A program made the translations under genes and the position numbers. The notes beneath the pieces are model-generated. The model was not told the origin of the DNA. It did not search any database and saw only the letters and a program-made list of their open reading frames with translations. Shown here piece by piece: positions 6,824 through 14,250 of a DNA stretch of 32,288 nt. The number at the start of each line of letters is the position of its first letter. Position 1 is the stretch's first letter. Origin of the DNA: Minisyncoccota bacterium (GTDB taxonomy: Bacteria > Patescibacteriota > Minisyncoccia > Phycocordibacterales > JAGLPS01); NCBI GenBank assembly GCA_023137185.1, contig JAGLPS010000004.1:1-32288 (forward strand), given 5' to 3'.

Positions 6824-6922
6824 ATGGGAAGAATTTTTGAAAAATCTTCAGGACAGATCAAAACAAAGCATCTGGCCGAGGCGATACAGTATAGAAGTCT
6901 GGACAGGAATTTTTTTGGTTGA
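6824..6922 (+). pseudogene. fragment of the 3' end of a comM/yifB-like gene (copy 2)
   Basis: An open frame of 32 codons ending in TGA. From FEKSSGQIKTKH onward it matches the C-terminal tail of ComM/YifB (HLAEAIQYRSLDR), a Mg-chelatase-like AAA+ protein of DNA uptake and recombination. The remaining ~470 residues are missing. It is a near-identical copy of 5154-5244, also just upstream of a leaderless membrane-protein gene. Confidence 0.75.
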
Positions 6923-6929
6923 ATGCGGA

Positions 6930-6957
6930 TTGACATATGAGACTAAAAGAGTATTCT
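6930..6957 (+). promoter_or_regulatory. promoter giving a leaderless mRNA
   Basis: TTGACA-16-TATTCT; the -10 box ends 7 nt before ATG 6965. Confidence 0.6.
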
Positions 6958-6964
6958 TTAATAC

Positions 6965-7417
6965 ATGATTTTTGGAAAAACCTCGACCAATTTCAAGCAA
7001 AGAAATTTATCCCTAGGAGACATCTTATTGATTCTCATAGCGGGTTTATTTATTAACATTGGTCTTTATTCGCAATCTTTTATCTTTCAAACAATCCAAG
7101 TGATTCCCTTGACATTATGCAGCATTTACTTTATCCGAAAAAATCATAAAAGATTAGCGTTCTTCCTCCCCATCGTTATTCCCATCTTTGTAATACTTTA
7201 TCCATTATTGCAAATATGTGTAGCGTTCTTTTTAAGCTCATTTAAAGATTTCCATGCTTCTGGGGCCGGTTTGGGTTACGCTTCTTTCTATTTACTAGGG
7301 TTAACAACTGGGTTAATTCGTCCCATTTTTATAACTTACATTTGTCTTTTTATTTATTACTTCGGCTTTCATGTATTAAGCAAAAATCCTTTTTCTCCGA
7401 TTCCAGAAAGAAAATAA
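6965..7417 (+). CDS. multi-spanning membrane protein, unknown function
   Basis: 150 residues with four or five hydrophobic helices (about 20-35, 42-57, 63-87, 98-116 and 118-137) separated by short polar loops; basic at both ends. No recognisable family. The ATG is 7 nt after a strong -10 box, so the mRNA is probably leaderless. Its last codons overlap, in antisense, the PEP-CTERM remnant at 7376-7492, so the native C-terminus may have been replaced by this junction. Confidence 0.6.
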   Translation: MIFGKTSTNFKQRNLSLGDILLILIAGLFINIGLYSQSFIFQTIQVIPLTLCSIYFIRKNHKRLAFFLPIVIPIFVILYPLLQICVAFFLSSFKDFHASGAGLGYASFYLLGLTTGLIRPIFITYICLFIYYFGFHVLSKNPFSPIPERK

Positions 7418-7492
7418 GCCTCCAACTATTCCCATCCCTAAGAGCAATAATGTAGAAGGTTCAGGGACAACATTATTATTTTCTTCAAATAT
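7376..7492 (-). pseudogene. orphan PEP-CTERM sorting signal (C-terminal remnant)
   Basis: Minus-strand frame ending in TAA reads NNVVPEPSTLLLLGMG, then a short hydrophobic stretch and WNRRKRIFA: the Pro-Glu-Pro motif, transmembrane helix and basic tail of an exosortase-sorted protein. The palindromic repeat at 7490-7510 abuts its upstream side and brings an in-frame TGA, so the rest of the protein is gone. No exosortase gene is in the window. Confidence 0.75.
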
Positions 7493-7523
7493 CGAGGTTC
7501 AACCTCGATATGCTACCTCGATA
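7490..7523. repeat. palindromic repeat locus 3
   Basis: Palindrome at 7490-7510 followed by an extra half-arm ACCTCGATA at 7515-7523; the unit atgctACCTCGAT is repeated. Confidence 0.9.
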
Positions 7524-7770
7524 TGCTAACAACCACTCGCCTTTACGACCGTCGAAAAAACCGATCGGAAAAAAGTCCGACGTTTAAGATAAACTACTAG
7601 GAAGCATAGTCTTTTGCGCCCTATCTTCCTATCAATTACTTAAGGAAAGCTATAAATTCGCTCTATTATGATCCGTCCATAATTTTTAATCAATTTAAGT
7701 TCCTACAACAATTTTTCCCCAATCGAATATTATTTAACATATAATCCACTATACAATAACTCAAATCTTT

Positions 7771-7974
7771 TTAGTAGCCCCACCTCCAACCAAAAACATA
7801 CCTATATCGAGTGTCAATCTCAGCTCCTCTCAATTCATGGTAAATCTGCCTTCTGTCTTCGATACTGCTCTTCGTAAACTGGAGGCTAATTGGTTGGGTG
7901 ACAACCACAGATGAGTCTGTTGTCTTCTTGTAGTAAAAAATCTCTTCCGGTAGGTCTTTTTCAGAAAATGTTTT
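7771..7974 (-). pseudogene. C-terminal fragment of an unknown protein
   Basis: A 67-residue open frame without a start, containing QFTKSSIEDRRQIYHELRG and ending in YVFGWRWGY and TAA. Its composition is protein-like, but I recognise no family. On its N-terminal side it runs into the palindrome half-arms at 7975-8024, which supply a stop, so it seems truncated by them. Nothing else coding is seen in 7493-7770, which is AT-rich. Confidence 0.45.
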
Positions 7975-8024
7975 TATCGAGGTTTTTTATCGAGGTTGTT
8001 TTTTATCGAGGTTGAACCTCGATA
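7975..8024. repeat. palindromic repeat locus 4 with two extra half-arms
   Basis: Half-arms TATCGAGGTT at 7975-7984 and 7988-7997, then the complete palindrome at 8004-8024 (centre G). Confidence 0.9.
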
Positions 8025-8032
8025 CGCCATTG

Positions 8033-8074
8033 AAATAGCTTTTAACTTATAGCCGTAGCCGTTAGCTATTAGCT
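8033..8074. repeat. AGCTTTTAACTTATAGCC-type short repeat
   Basis: Second of three intergenic runs of this kind (see 5093-5121); continues as AGCTAAAAGCTAA near 8091-8106. Confidence 0.5.
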
Positions 8075-8114
8075 TACTGTATTTTTCTAAAAGCTAAAAG
8101 CTAAATGCTAACTC

Positions 8115-8516
8115 CTATTCCAGCCCTTTGCAGTTTGCCGCGGGGGTGTAACCGGCAGCTCGCGCTTCTTCAATTGAAGAAAAAGTAATAAGATTTTTGG
8201 GGGAAATAGATTTTGCTCCTGAACACCACGGATAGTGGTATTTTGTGCTGTTTTTTGAAGCCACCACCTCCCCTTCTTGAACGTCCGCGAGAGAGTTTGC
8301 GAGGTTTGAGACAGCGGGCGCCGCCGCGGCGCCTGCATACGCTTCTGAAAATTCAAGCGTTGGAATAAATTGCTGTCCCATTGACAGCCTTCCAAGCCCG
8401 AACGAAGCTGTACCAACAAAAAGTATAGAAAGAGCCACAAAAGCAATATGTATATGTTCATCATTAAGATTCCCTAAAAAATCCTTGCCTTTTGTCAAAA
8501 TTTCTTTTATACTCAT
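8115..8516 (-). CDS. membrane-anchored protein with an Ada-like metal-binding fold
   Basis: 133 residues: a soluble N-terminus, one membrane helix (about 24-42, AFVALSILFVGTASFGLG), an Ala-rich linker, and a C-terminal module of about 50 residues beginning VASKNSTKYHYPWCSG and ending AAGYTPAANCKGL. This last part has the look of the small Cys-based module related to the Ada zinc-binding domain, often found in secreted nucleases: Tyr-His then Cys, and a final NCKG. The two Cys (118 region and 129 region) could bind a metal or form a disulfide outside the cell. No enzymatic motif is present. Confidence 0.65.
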   Translation of the reverse strand: MSIKEILTKGKDFLGNLNDEHIHIAFVALSILFVGTASFGLGRLSMGQQFIPTLEFSEAYAGAAAAPAVSNLANSLADVQEGEVVASKNSTKYHYPWCSGAKSISPKNLITFSSIEEARAAGYTPAANCKGLE

Positions 8517-8584
8517 TGTCTATTAGAAATATTGTAACATAATGCGGTTTTGCATTTTTTTCTAACTGTTAAAAGCTACCAAAT

Positions 8585-8857
8585 ATGGCACATAGAAAAG
8601 CTCAAGGCTCAACAAAAAACTTAAGAGATTCCCAACCTAAATACCGCGGGTTAAAGGTTGGTCAAGGACAAACTGTAAAAATCGGTATGATTTTGGTGCG
8701 CCAATCAGGCACTAAAGTAATCGCCGGAAAAGGCGTTAAAACTGGACGCGACCACACTCTCTATGCTGTAAAAAATGGCGTTGTTTCTTTCCGAGAAAAA
8801 AGAAAAATCCATTTTGACAATTCAACCCTCAAAAAGAAAATGGTTGAAGTTCTCTAA
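8585..8857 (+). CDS. rpmA: 50S ribosomal protein bL27
   Basis: 90 residues, full length: starts MAHRKAQGSTKN, followed by RDSQPKYRGLKVGQGQ and the end typical of bL27 (VSFREKRKIHFD). bL27 lies near the peptidyl transferase centre, and its free N-terminus begins directly with the mature motif, so no leader needs removing. rplU, its usual partner, is not adjacent but lies at 17735. There is no SD before the ATG. A shared terminator separates it from convergent rplI. Confidence 0.97.
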   Translation: MAHRKAQGSTKNLRDSQPKYRGLKVGQGQTVKIGMILVRQSGTKVIAGKGVKTGRDHTLYAVKNGVVSFREKRKIHFDNSTLKKKMVEVL

Positions 8858-8859
8858 AC

Positions 8860-8890
8860 AAAAAACCTCCGCCTAAGGCGGAGGTTTTTT
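8860..8890. terminator. bidirectional terminator between rpmA and rplI
   Basis: AAAAAACCTCCGCC / GGCGGAGGTTTTTT with loop taa; T runs on both strands. Confidence 0.93.
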
Positions 8891-8891
8891 G

Positions 8892-9344
8892 TTATTTCTC
8901 TATTATCGGATTGATAGTGAGTTTGAACGCTTGTTCTTTGTCATGAGCCTTCACTGTAATTATATGTTCCCCCACTTCCTTTATCGGGTGTTCCAAATCA
9001 ATAAAATCAGGGAGAATATCCAGATGAGTTTGCTCTTTAATTGCCTTAGAAATCTCCTCTTTGTGTACTCCGGCAAATAAATGGCCTTTCTCATTAGCCT
9101 TTTCTTCCAGCGTAATATGGATTTCCGCGATATCTTTGATGTTTTTTAAAAGCAAATCCTCATGCACTTTTTGCTCTGCTTCTATCTGCTTTCTTTCCAC
9201 TTTAATGCGAGCTAAAAACGCTGGGGTAGCCGGTTTTGCTAAATCTTTTGGAAAAAGAAAATTCTCCGCATATCCTGCCGCGACTTCTTTCACATCATAC
9301 TTTTTGCCAACTTTCGGCGTATCTTTAATTAGGACTACTTTCAT
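8892..9344 (-). CDS. rplI: 50S ribosomal protein bL9
   Basis: 150 residues: bL9 N-terminal domain (MKVVLIKDTPKVGKKYDVKE, with GYAENFLFP), the long connecting helix (about 40-75, Lys/Glu-rich) and the C-terminal domain ending in HIITVKAHDKEQAFKLTI. It binds 23S rRNA and helps frame maintenance. bL9 is reported missing from some CPR lineages, so its presence gives some taxonomic information. It follows the ctp gene on the same strand after 41 nt and may be co-transcribed; a -10-like TACTAT just upstream could be a second start. No SD. Confidence 0.95.
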   Translation of the reverse strand: MKVVLIKDTPKVGKKYDVKEVAAGYAENFLFPKDLAKPATPAFLARIKVERKQIEAEQKVHEDLLLKNIKDIAEIHITLEEKANEKGHLFAGVHKEEISKAIKEQTHLDILPDFIDLEHPIKEVGEHIITVKAHDKEQAFKLTINPIIEK

Positions 9345-9385
9345 ATGAATAGTAAATTATTATTGGTAAGCGGTCTCTCTTTCTA

Positions 9386-10612
9386 TCATTTATTAAGAAG
9401 AATTTCAACTGCCTTTTGAAGCTGAGGGTCGCGGTCTTTTTCTAGGTCATCAAGAGTCATTTCTATGACAACATCAGGTGTTAGTCCGTTTACAGAAATA
9501 GAATTTCCATTCGGTGTGAGCCATTTGGCGATAGTAATTTTAAGAGAGGTTTTATCGGTAATATCCACAAGTTCTTGAACCGAGCCTTTTCCAAATGTTT
9601 GCTGGCCTACCACAGTTGCCGCGCCAAGCTCTGAAAGTGCCCCAGCAAGAATTTCTGAAGCGGATGCCGAGCCGCGGTTGACGAGAATTACAAACTTGAG
9701 AGTGTCATTGAAAATATCATATCCTTTACTTCGATGCTCCCGTGAATTTTCCTCCCCCCCAAAATCCTCTACCGCAATTATCTTTCCTGCCGGCAGAAAC
9801 CAGCTTGCTATGTCCACAGCGGCTTCTAAATACCCACCCGGGTTGTTGCGAAGGTCAAGAATAAGTTTGTTCGAGCCAGTAAGAATAAATTCTCTCAATG
9901 CGTTTCTGAAAAGGTTTGGGGAAGTCGCGGAAAAACTGAATAAACGAATCACAAAAATTCCATCAGAACGCAGTTCGGTTTCGATTGTCGGAATATCAAT
10001 CACCGCGCGAGTAATCGAAACGTCAAATGGTTCTTCCACTCCTTCCCGATAAATTGTCAGCACTACCGTCGTGCCTTCCAGCCCTCTTATTTTCTGCACA
10101 GCTTTTTCAATACCAAGATTCGCAGTCGATTCTTCATCGATAGCAAGAATTTTGTCCTGCGCAAGCAACCCCGCCCGAAATGCCGGGGTCCCTTTGAGTG
10201 GAGAAATAACCGTAAGTATTCCATCGCGAATCCCAATTTCCATACCTACTCCTTGAAAATTACCACTAATATCACTTTCAAAAATTTCTGCTTCGACTGG
10301 TGGGAAGAATACCGTATAAGGATCGCCGTAGGAAGCCGCAAGCCCTTCAATTGCTCCCCAGACTTTATCCTCATTACTAACCGCATTGTCCGTGCTTGTG
10401 GACACTGAAACGAATTTATTTTCAAGTATGTTCCATGCTTTCCAAAAAGGAGAAAAATCAACCGCTGAAGGTTTGCCAGTTTCTTGGTTTATGACATTAG
10501 TAGCTTTAAAATGCGCCTGTTGACCCCCTAAAAAAAATCCGAGTCCAAATGACGCGCCTATAAGAATAACAGATACCGTAATTAGAGATAAACGACTGAA
10601 AAAATTTTTCAT
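9386..10612 (-). CDS. C-terminal processing protease, S41 family (CtpA/Prc-like)
   Basis: 408 residues from ATG 10612 (a TTG lies at 10618). N-terminal membrane anchor (about 10-30), a helical region with SYGDPYTVFF, a PDZ domain (about 120-205, GVGMEIGIRDG...), and the S41 core. The catalytic Ser lies in VNRGSASASEIL (about residue 325) and the Lys in FGKGSVQ (about 350), the Ser/Lys dyad of tail-specific proteases. It degrades or matures periplasmic or surface proteins by their C-termini. Minus-strand promoter TTGACC-18-GATAAT lies upstream; its -35 box overlaps that of corA. Confidence 0.92.
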   Translation of the reverse strand: MKNFFSRLSLITVSVILIGASFGLGFFLGGQQAHFKATNVINQETGKPSAVDFSPFWKAWNILENKFVSVSTSTDNAVSNEDKVWGAIEGLAASYGDPYTVFFPPVEAEIFESDISGNFQGVGMEIGIRDGILTVISPLKGTPAFRAGLLAQDKILAIDEESTANLGIEKAVQKIRGLEGTTVVLTIYREGVEEPFDVSITRAVIDIPTIETELRSDGIFVIRLFSFSATSPNLFRNALREFILTGSNKLILDLRNNPGGYLEAAVDIASWFLPAGKIIAVEDFGGEENSREHRSKGYDIFNDTLKFVILVNRGSASASEILAGALSELGAATVVGQQTFGKGSVQELVDITDKTSLKITIAKWLTPNGNSISVNGLTPDVVIEMTLDDLEKDRDPQLQKAVEILLNK

Positions 10613-10639
10613 AGACAAAAGTAATTATCGCACGAGGCG

Positions 10640-10672
10640 CTGCTTGAGGTCAACGATTCTTTCACGTATAAT
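10640..10672. promoter_or_regulatory. back-to-back promoters of ctp and corA with overlapping -35 boxes
   Basis: The ten bases TTGAGGTCAA hold TTGAGG (plus, 17 nt before TATAAT at 10667-10672) and, on the minus strand, TTGACC (18 nt before GATAAT). The two -35 hexamers share two base pairs, so polymerase can probably occupy only one at a time. Confidence 0.65.
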
Positions 10673-10693
10673 ATGAAATACGCTTATATATTT

Positions 10694-11608
10694 ATGGTAC
10701 AAAAACACTTATACGAAAATCTCACGTGGATTGAAGCGAGCAGGCCCAATCAAGAGGAGATCAAAGCACTCACAAAAGAGTACTGCCTTGATCTTTTGGT
10801 TGCTCGAGACTTGAGTTCTCCTACTCCGCGTCCAGTGCTCCGCTCTGATAAAGATTCTTTTTATTCGGTGTTTCATTTTCCTGTTTCAAAACAAAGCCAT
10901 ATAGAGGGAAATGTTCAGGAGCTTGATTTTGTCGTTCTTAAACATACGACCGTTACAGTCAGATACGACACAATTGATGCAATTGAGCAATTTGGGAAAA
11001 AGATGGAAGTTCGCGAGGCAATAGACAAAAATATCGACCGCGAATCAGGAGATATGCTTTTCTTTCTTATTATGAACGCGATGTATGAATCAGTCGGGCA
11101 CGAATTAAGTTATATTGACGACACGATTTCTCACATTGAGAAAGAAATTTTCAAACAAAAAGAGAAAGAAATGGTTGTATCTGTTTCTGAAGTTATTCGT
11201 AATTTGCTAAATTTCAGAAGAGTTCTTCATCCTCATCACGCGCTTATTTCCTCCTTGAGAATAATCGGAGAAAAAATTTTTGGAAGTGGATTCACGCAAC
11301 GATCATACATTCTTGAAGAAGAGCTGAAAGCACTTCTTAAGAGAATTGAAAATCAGCTAGAACTTGTAACTTCATTGCGAGAAACAAACGACGCCCTTCT
11401 TTCAACGAAGCAGAACGAAATTATGAAAATTCTAACTATTATGGCGTTCGTAACATTCCCGCTTTCCCTTATCGCTGGCATCTTCGGAATGAACACGTCT
11501 TTTATTCCTATTGTTGGTCATTCTAACGATTTTTGGATTGTTATCGGAATAATGGGTGGAATGACTGCTGCTTTTTTTGGCTATTTCAAATACAAAAAAT
11601 GGCTTTAG
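10694..11608 (+). CDS. corA: CorA-family magnesium/divalent cation transporter
   Basis: 304 residues from ATG 10694. The ATG at 10673 directly abuts the -10 TATAAT (10667-10672), so transcription would start inside that extension, and the second ATG (MVQKHLYENL) is the better start. A cytoplasmic N-terminal domain, a long helix (about 150-235) and two C-terminal membrane segments are present, the first ending in FGMN, the selectivity-loop signature (GMN), the second in FFGYFKYKKWL. CorA forms a pentameric Mg2+ channel. cysS follows after 26 nt and is probably co-transcribed. Confidence 0.93.
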   Translation: MVQKHLYENLTWIEASRPNQEEIKALTKEYCLDLLVARDLSSPTPRPVLRSDKDSFYSVFHFPVSKQSHIEGNVQELDFVVLKHTTVTVRYDTIDAIEQFGKKMEVREAIDKNIDRESGDMLFFLIMNAMYESVGHELSYIDDTISHIEKEIFKQKEKEMVVSVSEVIRNLLNFRRVLHPHHALISSLRIIGEKIFGSGFTQRSYILEEELKALLKRIENQLELVTSLRETNDALLSTKQNEIMKILTIMAFVTFPLSLIAGIFGMNTSFIPIVGHSNDFWIVIGIMGGMTAAFFGYFKYKKWL

Positions 11609-11634
11609 CAGAGTGGATGAGCGCCTGACTTTTT

Positions 11635-13110
11635 ATGAGATTTTTCTCTTTTTTTACACCTTCACCAGATGCTGCGTCTCGAAAAGAGATTTTTCTTTTT
11701 AATACGCTAACGGGAAAAAAAGAACAATTTGTCCCACTTAAAAATGGAAAAGTAAAAATGTACCATTGTGGTCCAACCGTGTACCAGCACGCCCATATTG
11801 GGAATCTCCGTTCGTATCTATTCGCCGATACTCTTAAGCGATTATTTCTGTCTCATCAATACAAAGTGCGTCAAGTAATCAACATTACCGATGTCGGACA
11901 CCTTACGGGAGATGAAGACGAAGGTGAAGACAAAATTGAAAAAGAAGCGCGAAAGAGAAAAAAAACAGCGCGTGAAATCACTAAATTTTACACAGACGCT
12001 TTTTTTAATGACATTAAAAAATTAGGTATTAACACCTCTAATACTTTTTTCCCTCGCGCAACCGATTATATACGCGAGCAAATTGCGCTTGTCGAAAAAC
12101 TTGAGAAAAAAGGATACACCTATAAAATTTCCGACGGTGTTTATTTTGATACATCGAAATTTCTCGAATACGGGAAACTCGGCTCTATCGATGTAAACTC
12201 GCTCAAAGAAGGTGCGCGCGTCGCCGCAAACAATGAAAAAAGAAACCCCTCGGATTTCGCTCTTTGGAAATTTTCTCCTCAGAAAAACTCAGGACAAGCC
12301 GTCCGAGAGCAAGAATGGAATTCACCTTGGGGAAAAGGATTCCCTGGTTGGCATCTTGAGTGCTCCGCGATAAGCCAAAAACTTTTAGGAGAGACATTTG
12401 ATATTCATACGGGAGGCACTGACCATATCCCAGTGCACCACAACAATGAAATTGCCCAATCGGAAGGCGTAACAGGAAAGCCTCTTTCTCGATACTGGAT
12501 GCACAATGCGTTTGTCACCGTAGCAAATGAGAAAATGGCAAAGTCTTTGGGAAATTTTTATACTCTCGCTGACTTAGAGAAAAAAGGAATCAGGGCGCTT
12601 TCATATCGTTACTGGCTTTTAACCGCTCACTACCGCTCCCCTGTCTCCTTCACTTGGGAAGCTGTTGAAGGAGCACAAACCGCGTTAAAAAGGCTCTCTT
12701 TGCATATCAAGGAATTAGAGGAAGAAAAAATAGGTTCCGTAATTTCTATCTATAAAGAAAAGTTCGATTCTGCAGTAACAGACGATCTTAATACTCCGGA
12801 AGCCATCGCTTTTCTGTGGGAACTTGTAAAAGATGAAAAAATATCGCCTCAAGACAAAAAAGCGACTCTCCTATATTTTGATACGATGCTTGGGCTTTCT
12901 TTTTCAACACTGCCTTCCCTATTTGAACATACGAAAAACATCCCCGAAGAAGTGCAAAAACTGGTTGAGGAACGCGAAACAGCGCGCAAGGAAAAAGATT
13001 GGGAGAAAGCCGACAGTCTACGCAAAGAAATCGCTCAAAAAGGATTTGTTGTTGAAGACAGCGAGAATGGTCCTGTGATAAAACCAATTATCGAGGTTCA
13101 ACCTCGATAA
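11635..13110 (+). CDS. cysS: cysteinyl-tRNA synthetase
   Basis: 491 residues. Class I signatures: YHCGPTVYQHAHIGN (HIGH-type, with the zinc-binding Cys) and KMAKSLGNF (KMSKS-type, Ala for Ser). Further zinc ligands lie in GWHLECSA and HTGGTDHIPVHHNNE. It charges tRNA-Cys in the cytoplasm. It is in the normal size range of the enzyme with a short extra N-terminus (about 35 residues). Oddity: the last codons, IEVQPR plus TAA, are encoded by the palindromic repeat at 13089-13109, which thus provides the stop. Downstream is a terminator. No SD precedes the ATG. Confidence 0.96.
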   Translation: MRFFSFFTPSPDAASRKEIFLFNTLTGKKEQFVPLKNGKVKMYHCGPTVYQHAHIGNLRSYLFADTLKRLFLSHQYKVRQVINITDVGHLTGDEDEGEDKIEKEARKRKKTAREITKFYTDAFFNDIKKLGINTSNTFFPRATDYIREQIALVEKLEKKGYTYKISDGVYFDTSKFLEYGKLGSIDVNSLKEGARVAANNEKRNPSDFALWKFSPQKNSGQAVREQEWNSPWGKGFPGWHLECSAISQKLLGETFDIHTGGTDHIPVHHNNEIAQSEGVTGKPLSRYWMHNAFVTVANEKMAKSLGNFYTLADLEKKGIRALSYRYWLLTAHYRSPVSFTWEAVEGAQTALKRLSLHIKELEEEKIGSVISIYKEKFDSAVTDDLNTPEAIAFLWELVKDEKISPQDKKATLLYFDTMLGLSFSTLPSLFEHTKNIPEEVQKLVEERETARKEKDWEKADSLRKEIAQKGFVVEDSENGPVIKPIIEVQPR

Positions 13111-13112
13111 TT
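13086..13112. repeat. palindromic repeat locus 5 inside the end of cysS
   Basis: The palindrome, extended by AAT/ATT on both sides to 27 nt, spans the cysS stop codon. Confidence 0.9.
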
Positions 13113-13174
13113 TTCTTGAGTTTTTGAAGAGATCTCGCGGTAAGCGCGAGGTTTTCTGGTTATAAAAAAAGCCC
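13089..13174 (+). repeat. 86-bp direct repeat, copy 1
   Basis: Palindrome plus TTTTCTTGAGTTTTTGAAG, the CTCGCG/CGCGAG hairpin and TATAAAAAAAGCCC; nearly identical to 14165-14250 (central base of the palindrome and one T/C differ). Confidence 0.9.
13134..13156 (+). terminator. terminator-like hairpin after cysS
   Basis: CTCGCG/CGCGAG stem with a GTAAG loop followed by GTTTTCT; duplicated at 14211-14231. Confidence 0.6.
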
Positions 13175-13440
13175 GAAAGTAAACGTCGGGCTAAATAAGT
13201 GACAGGGAGAAAAAGATACTGCGCACACATACCTCTTTCTCCCTGCACCCTTAAGGCTAGGAGACATTGAAAGAACCGTTTTTCTTTGTTTCTGTCCCTA
13301 AGGTTAGCTGAACTTTTGCCTGGATTTCCTAGGAATCCAAAAACTCGGTTCGGCAAAAACAGTCTATTTAACAAAGTAACATAAAACAGGTCACCTGCCA
13401 AATTAAGACGCATCGGAAAAAAAATTTCTGAATTTGGAGA
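13164..13440 (-). ncRNA. structured non-coding region, possibly a fourth small RNA
   Basis: No ORF with a start signal. On the minus strand it ends with AGCCCGA/TCGGGCT (13171-13191) and a T7 run, a good terminator. Upstream is a 10-bp stem CAGGGAGAAA/TTTCTCCCTG (13203-13244) and a TTTTGCC/GGCAAAA stem (13317-13358) around a GGATT/AATCC hairpin. A possible promoter TTGGCA lies near 13401. Its position just after the 86-bp repeat equals that of the unit at 14246, but I see no clear sequence homology. Confidence 0.35.
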
Positions 13441-13454
13441 AGTATGTGATAAAC

Positions 13455-13685
13455 AAAGAGACCTTGAGAGAAAATTCAATTCTCTCAAGGTCAACCGCAG
13501 GCGCAGCTGCACCTGAAGTTAGGGGGTGGAAATTCCGAAAGTTCCGAAGGATTTTCCTCTTCTGGCTTTTTCTTCCTCCTCCTGATTAGGCGCTTGGCAA
13601 AAAGATAACTGTAAATACAGTTAAAAAATCGCTTTTTACTATAGCATCCAGCAAAAAGTATACTTGACTCTCCGCACTTTGTCGA
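13455..13685 (-). ncRNA. small RNA unit A (three-copy family)
   Basis: Minus-strand promoter TCGACA (13685-13680), 17 nt, TATACT (13662-13657). About 190 nt further a perfect 13-bp terminator stem GACCTTGAGAGAA (13460-13492) ends the unit. The transcript holds a 5' stem-loop with loop GGATGCT, an AGGAGGAGG stretch and CCAGAAGAGGAAAATC (13565-13550), all shared with unit C at 14535-14773 and partly with B. No standard start codon follows the SD-like stretch. Confidence 0.6.
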
Positions 13686-13702
13686 TATTTAATTATCAAG
13701 TG

Positions 13703-13744
13703 ATTATCGAGGTGGGATTATCGAGGTTCAACCTCGATAATCCC
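13703..13744. repeat. palindromic repeat locus 6
   Basis: Half-arm ATTATCGAGGT (13703-13713), then a 31-nt perfect palindrome at 13714-13744 whose outer GGGATT/AATCCC extends the usual core. Confidence 0.9.
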
Positions 13745-13768
13745 AAAAAGCTTAATTTGGCCGAACAT

Positions 13769-13960
13769 TCAGTTTGACTTGCAAATTTTTCTAAACAATT
13801 GTGACATTCGTTCTGTACCCTCTACAAACTTTTCAAACTGAAAGTTTGCCTTGTTCCTTTTTTCATTACTTCCCGAGAAGTTACAAATTTCATGAATATT
13901 CTCAAGATTTTCGCACTTCTCAATAAAAACGTTGTACTTACCTCCCTTAGTATGATCCAT
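13769..13960 (-). CDS. small basic protein of 63 residues, unknown function
   Basis: ATG 13960 is preceded by AAGGAGAAAAAT (SD, 7-nt spacing), with promoter TTTGGC-17-TATAAT further upstream, which supports real expression. The sequence (MDHTKGGKYNVFIEKCENLE..., ending LFRKICKSN) is charged, with three Cys, and has no membrane segment or known motif. It lies between small RNA unit A and the second 86-bp repeat. The 31-nt palindrome 25 nt downstream may serve as its 3' hairpin. The rest of 13961-14137 is AT-rich leader and promoter DNA. Confidence 0.55.
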   Translation of the reverse strand: MDHTKGGKYNVFIEKCENLENIHEICNFSGSNEKRNKANFQFEKFVEGTERMSQLFRKICKSN

Positions 13961-14137
13961 ATTTTTCTCCTTATTTTTAAGCCAAATTATAGGACTACAA
14001 TTATAAAGTACTATCTACAAAAGCCAAACTGTCCTAATGTGCTGGCACTAAGGCTTTTAGAATTCTGCATTTAGTATAGACTATTATTTTTAATAACACC
14101 ATAATTTCAGTTTTTCGAAAAAGAATAAGTTTTCTGC

Positions 14138-14185
14138 ATCGAGGTTTTCTGTATCGAGGTTGTGTATCGAGGTTGAACCTCGATA
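14138..14185. repeat. palindromic repeat locus 7 with two extra half-arms
   Basis: Half-arms at 14138-14146 and 14152-14161, complete palindrome at 14165-14185 (centre G). Confidence 0.9.
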
Positions 14186-14250
14186 ATTTTCTTGAGTTTT
14201 TGAAGAGATCTCGCGGTAAGCGCGAGGTTTTCTGGCTATAAAAAAAGCCC
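14165..14250 (+). repeat. 86-bp direct repeat, copy 2
   Basis: Duplicate of 13089-13174, including the cysS-type terminator hairpin; no cysS lies before it. Confidence 0.9.

Noticed and set aside
6151-8024. CRISPR array
   Set aside because: The ATCGAGG repeats are dispersed, irregularly spaced, palindromic throughout and without spacers or cas genes.
12203-13087. antisense frames in cysS
   Set aside because: Shadows of a strongly conserved coding sequence on the other strand.
13018-13512. 164-codon minus-strand frame
   Set aside because: It crosses two terminator hairpins and continues antisense into cysS; its composition is not protein-like and it has no SD.
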